Shown here: positions 49,501 to 62,146 of the stretch, in pieces
How the letters are laid out: the number at the start of each line of letters is the position of its first letter
Position numbering within the stretch: position 1 is the first letter of the stretch
From: Formicarius rufipectus
Lineage: Eukaryota; Chordata; Aves; Passeriformes; Formicariidae
Direction of reading: 5' to 3'
NCBI GenBank assembly: GCA_013399695.1
Contig: VXAU01004427.1
Span: forward strand, 62,001 to 126,000
DNA: 64,000 nt
Notes under the pieces: model-generated
Databases searched by the model: none
Told to the model about the DNA's origin: nothing
What the model saw: only the letters and a program-made list of their open reading frames with translations
Program-made: the position numbers and the translations under genes

Positions 49501-50580
49501 TCATAGACACTAACAAGTTACAATATGGCTTAACCTCAGATGGACTCTGAGGAACCGTTAACTGTTTCAAAATGTGATCTCATTCTGCTTTTTTCTTATT
49601 GCTTAACCAATTCCTCATCTCACACTCTCTCTCATGTTAAATGAAAAATAAGACTCTGTAAGGAGCTTTGTCACAGGCTTTTTGAAACATGATCTCTATT
49701 TAAAAGTTGCTACAAAGATACAGATTACACCAAGCAGAAGAGGGATCAGAAGACCAACTGCCTGGGCGTGACTCATTTTCTGCCACACGTGCAAACTATG
49801 CCTCGAGAAAGGCACAGAGACAGACACCAAGAAGTCTTTGATAGAATGGGGTCTGTAGTTTAATGACTGGCTCCAAGTAAGAAACAGTTTCACTACTCTG
49901 AAAAGGAATTGTTTGTGCAAACCATATGCTGACTCCCAGCAGACCCTCCTTGTCTAAGTTATTAAGACTCTCCCTCCTATTAGTCATGATGAGTATTAAT
50001 ATTATTCATTATTACTCATAGTTTACTCTTTGAATAACCTCATTAATTTCAATGAGACATTTGCAGGAGTAGGAGGTATTAGATAATCTATGCATTTATA
50101 TGTGCATGCATGTCTAATTAAAAGTCTATCAAATGAGAAGACTGAGTTTCCCTTGCTGACTAAGCTGATCCTTGAAACTCTGGACCTAGAAGTGAAAGTA
50201 TTTGTGGCTGCTGCTGGAGACATGCTAAGTCAAGCTTTCAAAAGTGCCCGTGGAAGAATCAGTCTTAGCAGCAACTTCCATGAGGATACTGCAAAGTTAT
50301 GCCAGCCTTTCACCTCCGGGCTCTAAAGCTTGGAAAGGGGCAGCTGCCTGTCCCTCAGTACTCCCAAACAGCATATTAGTAACAAAAATAAGAAGTAGAT
50401 TTAGAAGAAAACACACACAGTTTGGTTCCTCACAGACCACTCTTTCTGTTCTTTTGTGGATGCCACTGATGTTCAAAACATTGCTCCTCTGTGGATCTTC
50501 CTGCTTCCAAAGCAAGAGAGAAGAACAAGCCAGGTAACCATTCATTGTAAGATCAAACTGTACTTTATCTCCCTCTGTAG
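46529..50580. other. Intronic or intergenic DNA, nothing recognised
   Basis: AT-rich unique sequence without clear repeats apart from short A-runs (for example at 49182). Frames such as 48049-48267 and 49696-49987 look random. Confidence 0.5.
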
Positions 50581-50643
50581 GCATCCTGTGACAGGATCAT
50601 CTGGGAACAAAGAGCAGACTCTGCTTAAAGAAATAAAAGGCAC
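50581..50643 (+). other. Exon-like 63-nt segment
   Basis: The acceptor actttatctccctctgtag is strong and the donor after ggcac is gtgaga. The 63 bases are open in one frame (beginning HPVTGSSGNKEQ). Length is a multiple of three, so it could be a cassette exon. No homology was recognised; transcription is unproven. Confidence 0.18.
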
Positions 50644-50966
50644 GTGAGAGCATCTCAAATCATCCAGGTTTTGAATGAATGTTGTTGCTTTATACTGTTT
50701 TTAAAAAAGAGAGTTAATTTTCTTCATGATTTCAGTGCATTTCAAAACTTCATGTATTACAACATTAATTCTTTAATTATATTTCTAAAGAGGAAAATTC
50801 TGCTGTCCTTTCTGCAGAAAGTACAGCAGTGCTACAGGGAGCAGGAGACTGGAGGGGGATGCTGTCTGAAAACGGGACAATGAGTCAGAAAGGCATGACT
50901 GATGTCTGCTCTCTGATAATTTCCTTCAAATGTTCAAGGAATTCCTAATATGGGTGAGAATTGCAA

Positions 50967-51010
50967 CTTTTTACTCCTTCCCCATGTCTTCCCCTCACTC
51001 CCCTCCCCCA
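50967..51010 (+). other. 44-base pyrimidine-rich tract
   Basis: A long C/T-rich stretch (only four purines up to ccccca) is followed by ag|caaag. It could act as an acceptor or form unusual DNA structure. No downstream coding exon was recognised. Confidence 0.4.
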
Positions 51011-53184
51011 AGCAAAGATTACTAACACAGCTACAAAGTCATCACCCATCCTGTTTTCTCACCACTATCCACCTCATCCCTGTGAAAGCCAGCTGGATCA
51101 GGCAATGCCTGTGAAGCCAGGCTCCTAATCCCATCAGGGGAAGCTGATAGCAATCTGAAAGCGGCAAGGCAGGACACTTTCTAAATACTACCACCCACAG
51201 GAAAAACTGTACTCAGCTGCCTACAGACCATGCAAGTCTGTATGCTCCCCTGGCCTGGAAAAGTAGCAGGAAAACAAGGAGAGTGTCAGTCCGTGCTGTT
51301 CAGTGACCAGGCCTTTGAGAAGCTGACCCTGTCCTTCCCTTTGTGGAGTACACCTTGAAAGTCAGCCCTGTACTGCTGAATTTACTCACTCTCATGCAGG
51401 AGACACGCTGGCTCACAGGAATGGTTCACACTTCTGCTTTGTCTGGAGCCAGGGTTAAACTTCATGATCAAGACAGAGCCACAGGCTGGTGGGACAGCCA
51501 AGGTGAGCTTAGTGGATCACAAAGAGGCTGCAGCTCTTTTGCTGCCAGATCCCACTTACTGTGTCCCCATGTTCAACAAAGTCCTACTACGGGATGCACC
51601 TGATGGACATTGGCCTCTCTCACACCTTCACAGCCCACTGCACTGAAAACTTTCCTTCACCGCATGCCCGGCTGTGGAACTTTGAGAATAAATCAGGACA
51701 CAGCACACTGGATGACACAATGCTGCCTTCTTCCTCAAATTGTAAACATGAACCATCCCTTGCAGCTGGGGACAATTTTAGTCACCACAAGCTCTTAAGA
51801 AATAACAGTTCATGCACTTCCCTCAGAACTGGTGTATTTTGCTCTGATACAAACACACACTGAGGCTGGGGAAGGAAATGTTTATCTCCTCCTCAGTGGA
51901 GCCTGACTACAGACAGGCACCATCTAGTCCAAAGCAATGAATTACGTGGTCCTACTAATGACTGAGCTCTCAAATACTTCAAACACAAAGAAGATAGGCG
52001 ACTTCTTCACACATGAGGACCAGTGGAGCTCTTCTCAGACTTGTAAATATTATCAGAGGTATATTAAACATATCAATTGCTAAGGTGTGCTTCTATACAA
52101 GAGCCAATGCCAACATGCGCTGCAGTTGCCTACAAACCCTCCACTGATTCTTTCTGAGATCATTCATAATCTCATAGAGATCGATCGAGGCTGACATACT
52201 TCAGCTTAAAAAAAAATCAGCTCCAAGGCATTCGCAAATAACTAGCATAAGAAACAGAGTCTATCAGACAAAACCAAGAACTTCCACACCTGTGAAACAT
52301 TAAGAATTAAGGCCACATTATTAAAAATTCTGTAGGTTCAGTTACATTGTTCCAGTCATGTCAGTCAGAAAATTCTGAATTAATACATTTTTTTGTTTGA
52401 GAAATAGAAGAAATAGTTATTTGCCTATCATATGAGAGTGTAGTGGAGAAATCTTAGGTAACACCTGTCTCCCAGGTCATAAATTGTCGTGCAACTACCT
52501 AGAAGTATTAGTACTAAGGGGTTTTTTTTCCCAAAAAAAAACCCCTCATCACATAATCTGTCTTCTAGACATACATTCATGGTAATTCTCATGGATATAA
52601 TAAAATTATCTTTTATAATCTTTTAAGAAACTGGTTTCATCAGGGGTCCAATAAACAAATACTTTTTAATGGAAAAAAAGAAAACAAAACACCAAACCCA
52701 CTTCAAAACTATCTCACTTTTGATCATGAGAAAAGCTGGGTCAATCCTATGCCCAGGTACGGTAAGCAAATGGCAAATGGACTTCATTGACTTCAATGAA
52801 AGAATGATAGTCCCTCGGGGCAATGTATTTTAAGTTACTGATATTCACAGGAATTTTCCTGCAAGCACAAATGTCATACAGTAACCACTGGGCAAGAATA
52901 AAAGGATGACATTATTACTAGTGCAGAATAATGGCTCGTGATCTTTGCACTGTGCCCTACAGTGCAAATGTCACTACATTTATTAAGATATTTATTTTCC
53001 TTTGTGTTTGAGGGTATGGATCACAGCAGGACTTATTTTTATTTTTACAGTGACCTTTGCAAGGCTTGCACAGCTAGATTATGTTGTGGTAATGGGACAA
53101 CCCAAAGGTCATGAAACATTATTCTGCCCTAGTAACTATTAGACATGTGATGGGAGTTAGAAGAGGTATCTGTCCCTAGGGTCA
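51011..53184. other. Intronic or intergenic DNA
   Basis: A somewhat GC-richer patch at 51060-51660 has overlapping open frames on the plus strand, without recognisable domains. A perfect hairpin lies at 52517-52546, and a tcattgacttcaatga palindrome at 52784-52799. Otherwise nothing was recognised. Confidence 0.45.
52517..52546. repeat. Perfect 13-bp hairpin
   Basis: Arm aggggtttttttt (52517-52529) is the exact reverse complement of aaaaaaaacccct (52534-52546), with a four-base loop (ccca). The fold is nearly loopless and likely to extrude or slip. No TIR element was recognised around it. Confidence 0.9.
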
Positions 53185-53270
53185 GTTTTTCTAGTCTTTC
53201 ACCTCTGGAGACCTGGGTTCAGTATTGGCCATGCCAGTTACATGCTGGGGGCTGTGAAGAGTCCTCATTA
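53185..53270 (+). mobile_element. Possible MIR core relic
   Basis: The string ctctggagacctgggttcag followed by tattggccatgccagttaca resembles the MIR core around agacctgggttcaaatcccagctctgccac. The match is limited to about 50 bases, so other origins are possible. Confidence 0.3.
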
Positions 53271-54200
53271 ATATTTCACCAGTTAACTGTAGGCTATGCT
53301 TCCTGATTTGGTGAAGTTCCTTCTCTCTTTAGATACTACTGAATCATCCAGATAATAAATGTAATGTTTATACTGAAGAGAGTGAGAGCTGATTTCCAAA
53401 CTCAAAGGGAACCGCTTCCATTCCCTTAAGAACAGACAATGTGAAACTATAAAACCAGCTTGAAGGTGAGGAAGATGCATTTCCTGGATAACACTGACAA
53501 ATACAAGCTCCTACCACAGCAGTGCACAGCTTGTTGGCAGCAGGTGTATTTGTGATATTTCACAGTGATTGTCAAAACATTAGATTATGATGATGAGTAC
53601 AGCATTTATTGTGTTAGTCCATACTTTCCAAAATTACACTAACCTAAAACAGTGCATGAAAAGCAATGGAAAAAAATGGTGGGGTTTTTTTATTATTTGC
53701 ATAGTGGATAAGAAAGTGAACAGCAACACCGGCTCATAGGTGCAAATGCCTGGAATACATATGTATTTTCATAACACTGTCATTTAGGGGCCGAGAATGC
53801 AAAGTGACAACTGGAAAAAAAAATTAACAAAGTAAAATCCAAAACTCAAAATCACAAGGAAGGCCAAAAAAGGCAATGATGAGACACTATGGAAGCAGAA
53901 ATTGTTGCATCCACTGCTGAGTTCTGCCCTGTTGATTCACACACAAGCAGCACAAGGTGAAGTAGTTGCATCAGAAAGCACAGGATTCCTAGGGATGACA
54001 CATGAATTAGAAAAGCATTTGCCTCCTTTGTTTCAAAACACCCTGCTCTGGCACTGCCACAACATGTCACTTTAAAACCAAAATGGCATTGAGAAAAATT
54101 ACACAAACATGGGCATGTGGTTAACCCTGCTGGGACATGTTACTCTGATGTAACCACCTGATTTTTTTCCTCAATGTTTTGCATGTCAGGATTAATCAAT
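53271..54200. other. Unique AT-rich stretch
   Basis: No gene, transposon or strong motif was recognised. Confidence 0.45.
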
Positions 54201-54338
54201 GTTGTTTTCTTGTGTTTGTTTTGGGTTTTTTTGTTTTGTTTTTGTGGGGTTTTTTTAGTTTTGTTTGGGTTTTGTTTTTGTTTGGTTGAGGGGTTTTTTT
54301 GTTTGTTTGTTGGTTTTGTTTTTTTTTTTTTGAGGGGG
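54201..54338. repeat. T/G-rich (TTTG-type) low-complexity tract
   Basis: About 140 bases composed almost wholly of T with scattered single to quadruple G, built from tttg, ttttg and gggttttt units. A 60-codon open frame through it is only the Phe/Val/Leu/Gly/Cys translation of the repeat. A tract of mirror composition (CAAA type) lies at 62147. Confidence 0.9.
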
Positions 54339-54627
54339 TGGTTTACAATTTTATAGCCTCCAGACCTTAATTTTATTCATATTTTGCTGGTATGATGGTA
54401 TCGTATGCCATATAACTTTAACAGAAGGCCACCTTGTCATGTCTGTGCAACAATAAGTGCATCTCTTGGTTCTCTTTGCATGAAGCTGATGCTGAAAACA
54501 TTTTAGATGTTCCACTAAGATAGAAACAGGGAAGAATTGCACTGAGAAAAATGAACCAATAGCAATTTCACAACAATTTAAGAAAACAAGAGGAATGTGT
54601 TTGGGGACTAAATTTTTAGGAAGATTA

Positions 54628-54628
54628 N
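54628..54628. other. Single ambiguous base (N)
   Basis: One undetermined base in aagattangg. It probably reflects an unresolved site in the assembly. Confidence 1.
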
Positions 54629-54759
54629 GGCCTGATGTAATTTTCAAGGAAAACTACCACAGAATAAGACTTTTTTTTTTCTGACAAGGATTGGGCATGC
54701 CCGGTGAACGTCATAATAAATACTGGCAAAGTGAGCCAACAGGTTTTTTGACACAAACC

Positions 54760-54772
54760 TGCCCTCTGCTGG
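54760..54772 (-). promoter_or_regulatory. CTCF-like core motif
   Basis: The string tgccctctgctgg matches the reverse complement of the CTCF core well, the best of the CTCF-like matches in this window. It lies in unique sequence. Occupancy is inferred from motif only. Confidence 0.4.
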
Positions 54773-57700
54773 AAGTACAAGAAAATGGTAATAGAAAAGA
54801 GAATCCTAATATATTTAGAAAGCAGTATCTTCGATATCTTTTGAACATAGACAGCGCTTCTTCACGTTATAAGCTCCCTTTCGTTAAATGAAAATGAACT
54901 AATTTTTGAATTCCGAATAACCTATTTTATTCAGAGCTACAGAACAATGTACAAAGGCCTCATCTACTAAGCATATGAAAGAAGGCAAATGCTGGTACAG
55001 TGGAGAGTCTGCAGGACTCACTGACCTGATAGCAATACCCATGTCCTCCTTTCCTCATGAAGTTCACCACTGTCTGACACATCTGTACCTCACTTCTGGG
55101 AATATTCATCTTCCTCTAATATTTTCACCCTCCATAGACAGAGTCACACTGATAATTGCTGTCTTGTCCCACTTCTGTATATTATCAATTACTTTTTGCC
55201 TTAAACCCCCCCTGTTTTAAGAGCTCCAACATTTTTGTTGTATTCACATACACAAGTATCAGTGCATATCAAATAGACACTTCAGTCCCTTGAGACTGAT
55301 ACAAACACATAATTTTTCTTTCAAATAAGTTTAAAAGCTTGTTAAAGCTCACTCTCCTTGCAAGTTACCATCTAGTCCAAATAAATGAGAGTGACTAGTT
55401 TTTCCTCCCTGCAAAGCTGCAAATATATAGTATTTGTAAATATATGACTTGTAGATACAATTCTGATTTTGACAGCAGCCAAAAATCAATCTATCCATGT
55501 AGGGACTGGTGATGCTGCCTTTGAAATCTGAAAATATCTCAGCAATATGAAAGCTGATCTGTCAAGTGGCAAACACCTCAGAAATGTGAAACCTCTGGAA
55601 AATCCTTACAAGTAAGTTTACAGCCACATGCTTGAACAAAGAGACTGCAGCTGGAAATATGAAAACATCTTATTACCCTGAAAAACAAAACAAAACAAAC
55701 CCAAAAACAAACAAACAAAAAACCACAAAGCAAAGTATGTACTTCTTGCAGAGTTAAACTTTGTGGTTATGCACTCTGTAGTAAAGTGTTTTAGTCCAAG
55801 CACTACCCAGGAGAATTAGAGCTCATGTCACCCCTTACACTTCTGCACTGCACAAACAATTGAGTCTGGTCTTCAGAACAGTCCTCAGCAGGCAGAGGTT
55901 TTGCCAGTATCCTTTGTCTGTACAATCAGAGTACTTAAGTTGGAAGAAATACAATCCAGTAAGTACTGAATGTAACAACTACATTTTTACATTTTCATGC
56001 TGCTGAGCAGATCTGGCATTAGTTACTGGGATCCCAGGATGAAAAAACACTAACTTAAGGCAAAACTGTGGTATTTAAGACAAGTATTATCTGAGTTAAT
56101 GCCTTGTATTTGACTAGTAAAAAAAGTCTCTATTTTTTCAACCAAAGCAAATCAGTAAATGGACTAGTTTTATGGCACACTCACTTCCAGGACCCTAACC
56201 TACAAGAATTGCCTACTTCAGTAAATGAGAAGACAAGTCATTTCCAGCAGAATCTCACATTACCCCCCTTAAGGGGTGGTGATGGTACTTATAAGTGCAA
56301 GCCTGGTGCTCAGTGAGGACAGACTGGAGGACACCACAGGAAACATGAAGAGGACTGGAAGACCCATGTAGGATGAGAGCATTTTAATAGCTGGATTCTG
56401 TTCCCAGTTACTTTCATACAGATACTCTCCCACACTGCATCTATTTTCTAGGCAGAATACCGTCCTTTCCCTCTCTACCTGCTCCTTTCTGTGCAGCTCA
56501 GTTCAGTTTGTATTTCACCTTACTAGCTCTCCCCTCATTTTTATATCTGCCTCTCCTCTGTGGACTTTCAGTTACATAGTTAAGGTGGAACTCTCAATTT
56601 ATCAAGAGTGTTTAGAATAGAACGTTTAAAATGAGACAAAAATTGGTTTCTAAATATACCTGCTAATCAAATATAAGTGTGGTAGAGAAAAAACCAACAG
56701 AATCAAACAAACAAACCAAACCAGTCTGGTTTTTCACTGACTGAAGAGATACTGTGTTTCACCTCTTCCCATGGACTTCAGCTGAAATCAAAGTACAAAA
56801 CACTTGGGAAAACCTATAGCAAGTTCTTTTTCCTAGGTTTGTACAGTTCTAAGGTCTCTGTTGAGGAAATAGGTTTGAATTTCTGGGGGGTTTAATGTTA
56901 ACTTTCTCTCTTACACACTATAAATCTTGGTAATACTATGATTAATTTTCTTTCTTAGTTGTCACTTGCAATCCCCAAAGTTTTGTCATGAGTTATACCC
57001 CAAAAAGGGTAGCTATATTTTTAGAATGATCAAAAGGCATTTGATCAAATGAGTGGGATACATCTCTGAATTTTCTATGTCCCAGTTAAACTTATTTGCC
57101 TAGGCAGGTATTTGTTTTTGGCTTACAGTAGTCTTGAAATACTGTGGGTACAGCAGATTTTTGCTTTGCCATTTTCAAATGATAATGTGTCAAAACCCTC
57201 CTGGGTCTGTCCTGCTCAGTTAGTTCTGATCACTGTGCCCTTTATTCCCTTGGAGTCTTCTTTTTTCCAATCAAGACATATTAATTCAATTCCTCTAATT
57301 TCAGAGTCTGATGAAGTGCAACGGACAAGTTTGAGGTGAAGAGAGGAGGAAACTTCTGTCTTTTTTCCTCTGAAAGGATAATCTGGTTTGGTTACTTACT
57401 TTTTCCTACACAGCTGAAGCTCCATAGCATTGAAAAGGCCCAACCTAAGAGTGTGGACACAGCACCTAGCATATCCAGAAGCTCCTCTCCATAGCAGGTC
57501 CCATGAGCACCACCACAACAGAAATAGTGAATGTTCATTTTCCAGCCAATGCCAAAATACTCAAAGGCTATCTTTATATTTGCATCGTATCACAGAACTA
57601 AATAAAGTGCTGGTTAAAGCACAGCTGCAAAAGGTCACACAGAAGAGCATTCTGCCTTCCCTTTCCTTTCTTCTCAGGCAACCAGATGTTTTGGAGAGGC

Positions 57701-60084
57701 CTTTGGAACCAGCCGCTGTTTATCAGCACTCACTCGCACAAGAGGGCACTGTAGCCCCACACATCAATGTTCAGTGACAGCCCAACAACCTGTTCCTCTG
57801 CAGAACCAGGGTTTAAACAGTCTTCAGAGTTAGGAGCCCTTGTCCTCTCATCCAGGCTGGCAGCAACCGCAACACAATGTGTAATATGTATTGCTCTGGG
57901 GTAAAATAGACCTTGCAGTGTTTATCCCAGCTCCAAACTTGAATAAAATTTGTCAGTTATGGTTTATATGCATCCACAGGGAGTCAAAGTCAGGGAAACT
58001 ATCATAAGTGTCTTCAGAAAATAAAAAATAAATTAAAATTAAAAAAAATCCCACTTCATGCTGCTGAAAGAAAAAAAAATCTTCTGTGCTTGTAATAATG
58101 TGAATATTTAGATTATACTGGCAAACAGAAACCTAGATATTTATTCACAGAACAACCTGAAGAGAGCTCATGACAGTTTGAGACTAAGGGTATTAAAAAT
58201 TTACTAGTCTGTCTGTCCACTTGTGAATCATTATGTCTGTTTATGCCTGTTTTCAGTATCAGAGCACTCACAACTGCCACTAATTTAGATTCAAGTCATA
58301 AGCACAATATATACCAAAACATCAAGGAGTTGGAGTAACCTGTCAGAGCTACCTAACCCTAGGCTACCCACTTAATATTTTAATTACTTTTTAAATAATT
58401 AATAACAAATAGCAAAAAGATGTAATACTTATGTCCCAGCTCAGTACATCCAAGTACCCGAGGTTTGCAGCTCTAGAAACAAAATAAGAGATGTTTGTTA
58501 CATAGAGTAGTATTTGTGTTCTGATTTGGCTCAAGCACTGGGTACATGTGAAGGCTATTTAGCAAAAAAAGTTTAAGATGGGAAAAATTAGAAGATTAAA
58601 GTAGTATCTAAAATCAGCCACAGAGTTCCATTCCTGGTAAACCAAAGAACAAGAGCATAAGCAAATCCCACTTTTACTTTTGGAGTGCTTTTCATTTGGC
58701 TCTCATGATTTACAGAAGTAGTTTGAAAATGATAAATCTCAGCAATGTGGGGAACTCTGCAACCAAACCATTGCAATGTCAGATTGCAGAATTTAAGGGG
58801 TTCCTATGGGGAATGAGGACTAAAACACATCAAAGAAGCGTTAAGCATGACGGTCCAGAAAGAGCTCAAGAAATCCTTAAAGCTGATAGCTGGAAGATCT
58901 CAGGAGAGCTATCAATTTGTCACATATATACTATTATATTCTATTATCTGCTCTAGGGACAATATAGTGGTCAAGACAGACCCTTGGCCTAATGCCATAT
59001 AACCACTGTGTTCCCATGATCCACCCTGACGCACAGCAACCCACACCATACTGATCCGACAAACCACCCTAGGCCTTCAGCCTCCCTCCCTATACCCGCA
59101 TCTAAATGCTAACACATTCAAAGCACAAAACTTACAAATATTCTCCTGCTCTTAACACCTTTCTTGTACCTCCTTTTCTTTCTTTGCCCCACTTTTTCCA
59201 AACCTACAATACTGAAAAAAACCCACAACCCAACAGCTTGCCTTAGCTAAGGCTTCTTTATGCAATTTTCTCCCAGAAGACTCAGATTAAAAGGGCAGCT
59301 AAAGACCTATGACTTCAGCAACTGATATTGATCAAAATTTGCCAGATTTCAGAATATCTTATAAATTTATTAGCAAGATAATTAGAAGGCCACATAGACT
59401 TCAAGTCACAGCCTTTCTCTGTTCCATTCTTTCTTCTTTGCTTTTACATTTTTGTCCTTTGTTGTTAAGCAGACCTGGGCTCCAACAAGCACAACAAGTA
59501 TTCCAGCACACTTTATCGAATATCAGGACACACGATAACATCTTTAGGCCATGTAAAAACCAGCCAACTAACCAACAAATCCAACCACAAAACTGTCAGA
59601 ATTTCAGAATTTTTTCTTTAAATCCTTTCTGTAGCTATAAAAGGGAAATAAGGGATATTATTCCTTAAAATAAAAATTTAAGGTAAAAACCTTCTTGATA
59701 TTACAAACATTTCTCTTCCTCCACTTCTTCAAAAGATTCAAAGTGACAATTATTTGCCACAGTATTTCACAGACCAGCATCTCTCTTCCTGAAATGCCAG
59801 ATAATGGTTAAGCGCTTGCAACTGTATGATGACAGTGCCACATAAATACCATGAACTCTCAGAGCCATCTATTCCAATAAAAAAATAACACAGCAGATGA
59901 CATGAAATCAGACATGAATTTTTCAGATTCTCAGCAAAAGCACAGCTGAAACCTGTATCTGGTGATCCTCTTTTAGATTTCCTAGAATTTATCTCCCATC
60001 TTCCTTATGCCCAGACACAGCCATAAATTCCTCCTGCTTCCACAAAGATCACCATTTGTGAATGGAAAAGTGCTTTGCTGAACC
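54773..60084. other. Intronic or intergenic DNA
   Basis: AT-rich, with CAAA-type tracts at 55680-55725 and 56688-56722 and an A/T-rich stretch near 58021-58080. A 115-codon plus-strand frame at 57430-57777 is the longest here, but it has no recognisable domain and no splice or promoter context. No transposon was recognised. Confidence 0.5.
55680..55725. repeat. (CAAA/CAAAA)n low-complexity tract
   Basis: Repeats of aaaac and aaac with an internal ccc. Simple sequence. Confidence 0.9.
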
Positions 60085-60405
60085 CACTGCTAGCATTAAA
60101 GAACAGAAGCCTTCCCTATCTAGTAACTGCTGCAAACAATACATGTAAGGTTTGAAAAGCTCTTTGTGTATAGCCAGTTCTAACATTCGCTTTTTACAAA
60201 GACAAAACAACTATAGTAAATTAATTCTACCAAGATTCTTTGCACTAACCACAGGAGCACTACAGGTGCATTTGTAAAGCCAAAGGGCATAGCACTAAAA
60301 TAGAATAATCCCTTGTGACATACAAAAGCAGTGTCTGATTTGCTTCTGTCATCCAAAGACATTTGCTTGTAGCCTTTCGCTACCTAAATCCAAGGTGTTA
60401 ATGTA
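60085..60405 (-). pseudogene. Degenerate Ty3/gypsy retrotransposon reverse-transcriptase fragment
   Basis: On the minus strand the main open segment (60362-60180) aligns by eye with the central Ty3/gypsy reverse transcriptase. It has DDRSKSDTAF, GLFYFSAMPFGFTNAP and WLVQRIL in the right order and spacing. MPFGxTNAP is the family hallmark; vertebrate retroviruses have a different sequence there. Upstream, TLDL appears in another frame at about 60400-60389, and KGY at about 60379-60371, so a frameshift separates them. The position of the catalytic Asp-Asp box is replaced (FVFVKS), so the enzyme is dead. A weaker continuation (LQQLL...GF) in another frame runs to about 60090. No LTR, integrase, gag or primer-binding site was recognised nearby. 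It is an old pol relic, possibly the remnant of a much larger deleted element. Confidence 0.7.
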
Positions 60406-60769
60406 CTGGCCTGACTTCAGAAATCTCAGGAGTTGCTCACCCCAGGCGAAAGATATGCATCTTTTTGGGGGGCTACTATGCAATATAACATATGAAAGTT
60501 CTGTTTCTTAGAGGAATTAGGCAACATCTTAGCTAACATCTAAGGGAGTAAATTCTTTTTGTTCTCTTCTAGGCTAATTCCTATTTTATTTGTAAGAAAA
60601 ATAATCATGTCATTCTTCTCCCAGTCATCCCCTGCACCTAAAAAAACCTGCCAAAACAAAAATCCCGAATCCCTTCAAACCAGCAAACTCTCAGAGCCAG
60701 TGCAGCACTGGACCACACCCCTCTACTCAGATCCGTTTTAAAGAGCTACAATTTTATGTTACTAACCTA
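60406..60769. other. Flank of the gypsy relic, nothing further recognised
   Basis: On the minus strand this is where protease and the amino-terminal part of reverse transcriptase would be expected. No convincing similarity was seen. A 60-codon plus-strand frame at 60559-60741 looks random. Confidence 0.4.
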
Positions 60770-60850
60770 GGGCCAAATTCAACATGTTCTACTCATATTA
60801 ACTTCAACAGTGATGCATGAATAAATAGCCTTCAGTGGGACTCCTTATAC
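60770..60850. repeat. Possible ancient amniote interspersed repeat
   Basis: The pattern gggccaaattcaacatgttc, then tattaacttcaacagtgatg, then gccttcagtgggactcc resembles a widespread old sauropsid repeat whose copies read ccaaattctg... ttgacttcagtgggact. I cannot name the family with certainty. Confidence 0.35.
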
Positions 60851-62146
60851 TGCTAAGTACCATTCAGTGTGCAGACTGATATATCTGGGCCTTTGTGACA
60901 GTGTCTCTCTAACTAGACTGAAGGCACCCTGGCTTTGGAAGGTCTCTGATTCCAGCCACCATCCTGCTTCTACAGGGAATGTTTTCCTGTTTGTATATCC
61001 AAAGTATCTGGATCTTTCTCCTAACCATGCTCCTCTGCCTTTTGTAGGTTGCATCTAAAAGACTGCACGATAGATCATCATGATTCATGTATATATACAC
61101 TCTTTGAATGCTTAGGAGTATGACAGAGATTCCATAACCATTATCACAGCAAACAGGGTATGTTTTAAGTGTTACATTTGCAATCAAAAGTGCCAGAGCT
61201 TCAAGCCCTGAAAACAAGTCTGTAATCCCTGTTGAAGCTTCTTCATTGAACTTGGAAATTGTGGCTATCTGCTTACAAAAGTCAGGCATGACCCTAAAGG
61301 TTGTGACTCGAAACCTTCCTCCGTGCTGGGCAGGGCTTCCTCACAGGGATGTCCTCCTTTAACTAATGGTAATTGTTACAATTTAGGAACAGCTACACAG
61401 TTTGGAGACTGTTAACAAGTTACAGGGTAGAATTGAACAAGAAGCGAGTTGGAGCATCTTAGAACACTACAGATCAAGCAGCTCCTGACGGGTCTGGAGG
61501 CTTTCATATCAAGTGCTGAAAGGAATTCAAGTCCAGAGCAGACATACACAAATGAGATGTAACAGGGACCGAGACGCTGCACTAGCAAAGGGAATCCATA
61601 TGCAACTCCTTCACACTTCCTCCTGACGTGACTGTGCTGTACCCTACACTCTCTGTAGACCCACACCTTGCCTTAGGGATTTAAGTTCAACATTTTCATC
61701 AGTTCAGGTGGGGAAGATACCTGACTTAATCAGAACCAGTTCAGATAAAAGCATGAACCACCTCCAGAGTAGCCCAATGGTTTTGTCTGATCCTGTGCGG
61801 CAGAATTTTGGAACAGTATCAGAAAGAAACAGAGCACAGCTCATGTGGACTAGAAATGCTCCAAAATGTCAGAATATTATATAAAAAGCATAGCAAAAGC
61901 AGACACAGGAACCACTGAGCCAACTTCTACTGATGCATTTCAGTGAAAGTTTGCACTCATATGCTGCTGCTCTTAATAAACAGCAATGAAACCAAGATAC
62001 TGTTTGGTCATGAGTGCTGTCAGAAGGCAACAAGCTAAGTATGCTGAGGCCATAAATTGAGATTCTGCCACACAAAAAAATCTACAGTAGGACAAAACAT
62101 TCAAAGGCATTTGATCTGAGGCATTTTAGACCCATTTGAGGGGGGA
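60851..62146. other. Unique non-coding stretch
   Basis: Open frames at 60867-61058 (+), 60909-61289 (-) and 61412-61666 (-) show no recognised domain. No repeat was recognised. Confidence 0.45.

Noticed and set aside
54174..54356. Hydrophobic Phe/Cys/Val-rich peptide suggestive of a membrane protein
   Set aside because: It is only the translation of the TTTG low-complexity tract; the same holds for the minus frames at 62082-62350.
57430..57777. 115-codon plus-strand frame
   Set aside because: No known domain, no CpG island, no flanking splice or polyadenylation context. Length is within chance expectation for 64 kb.
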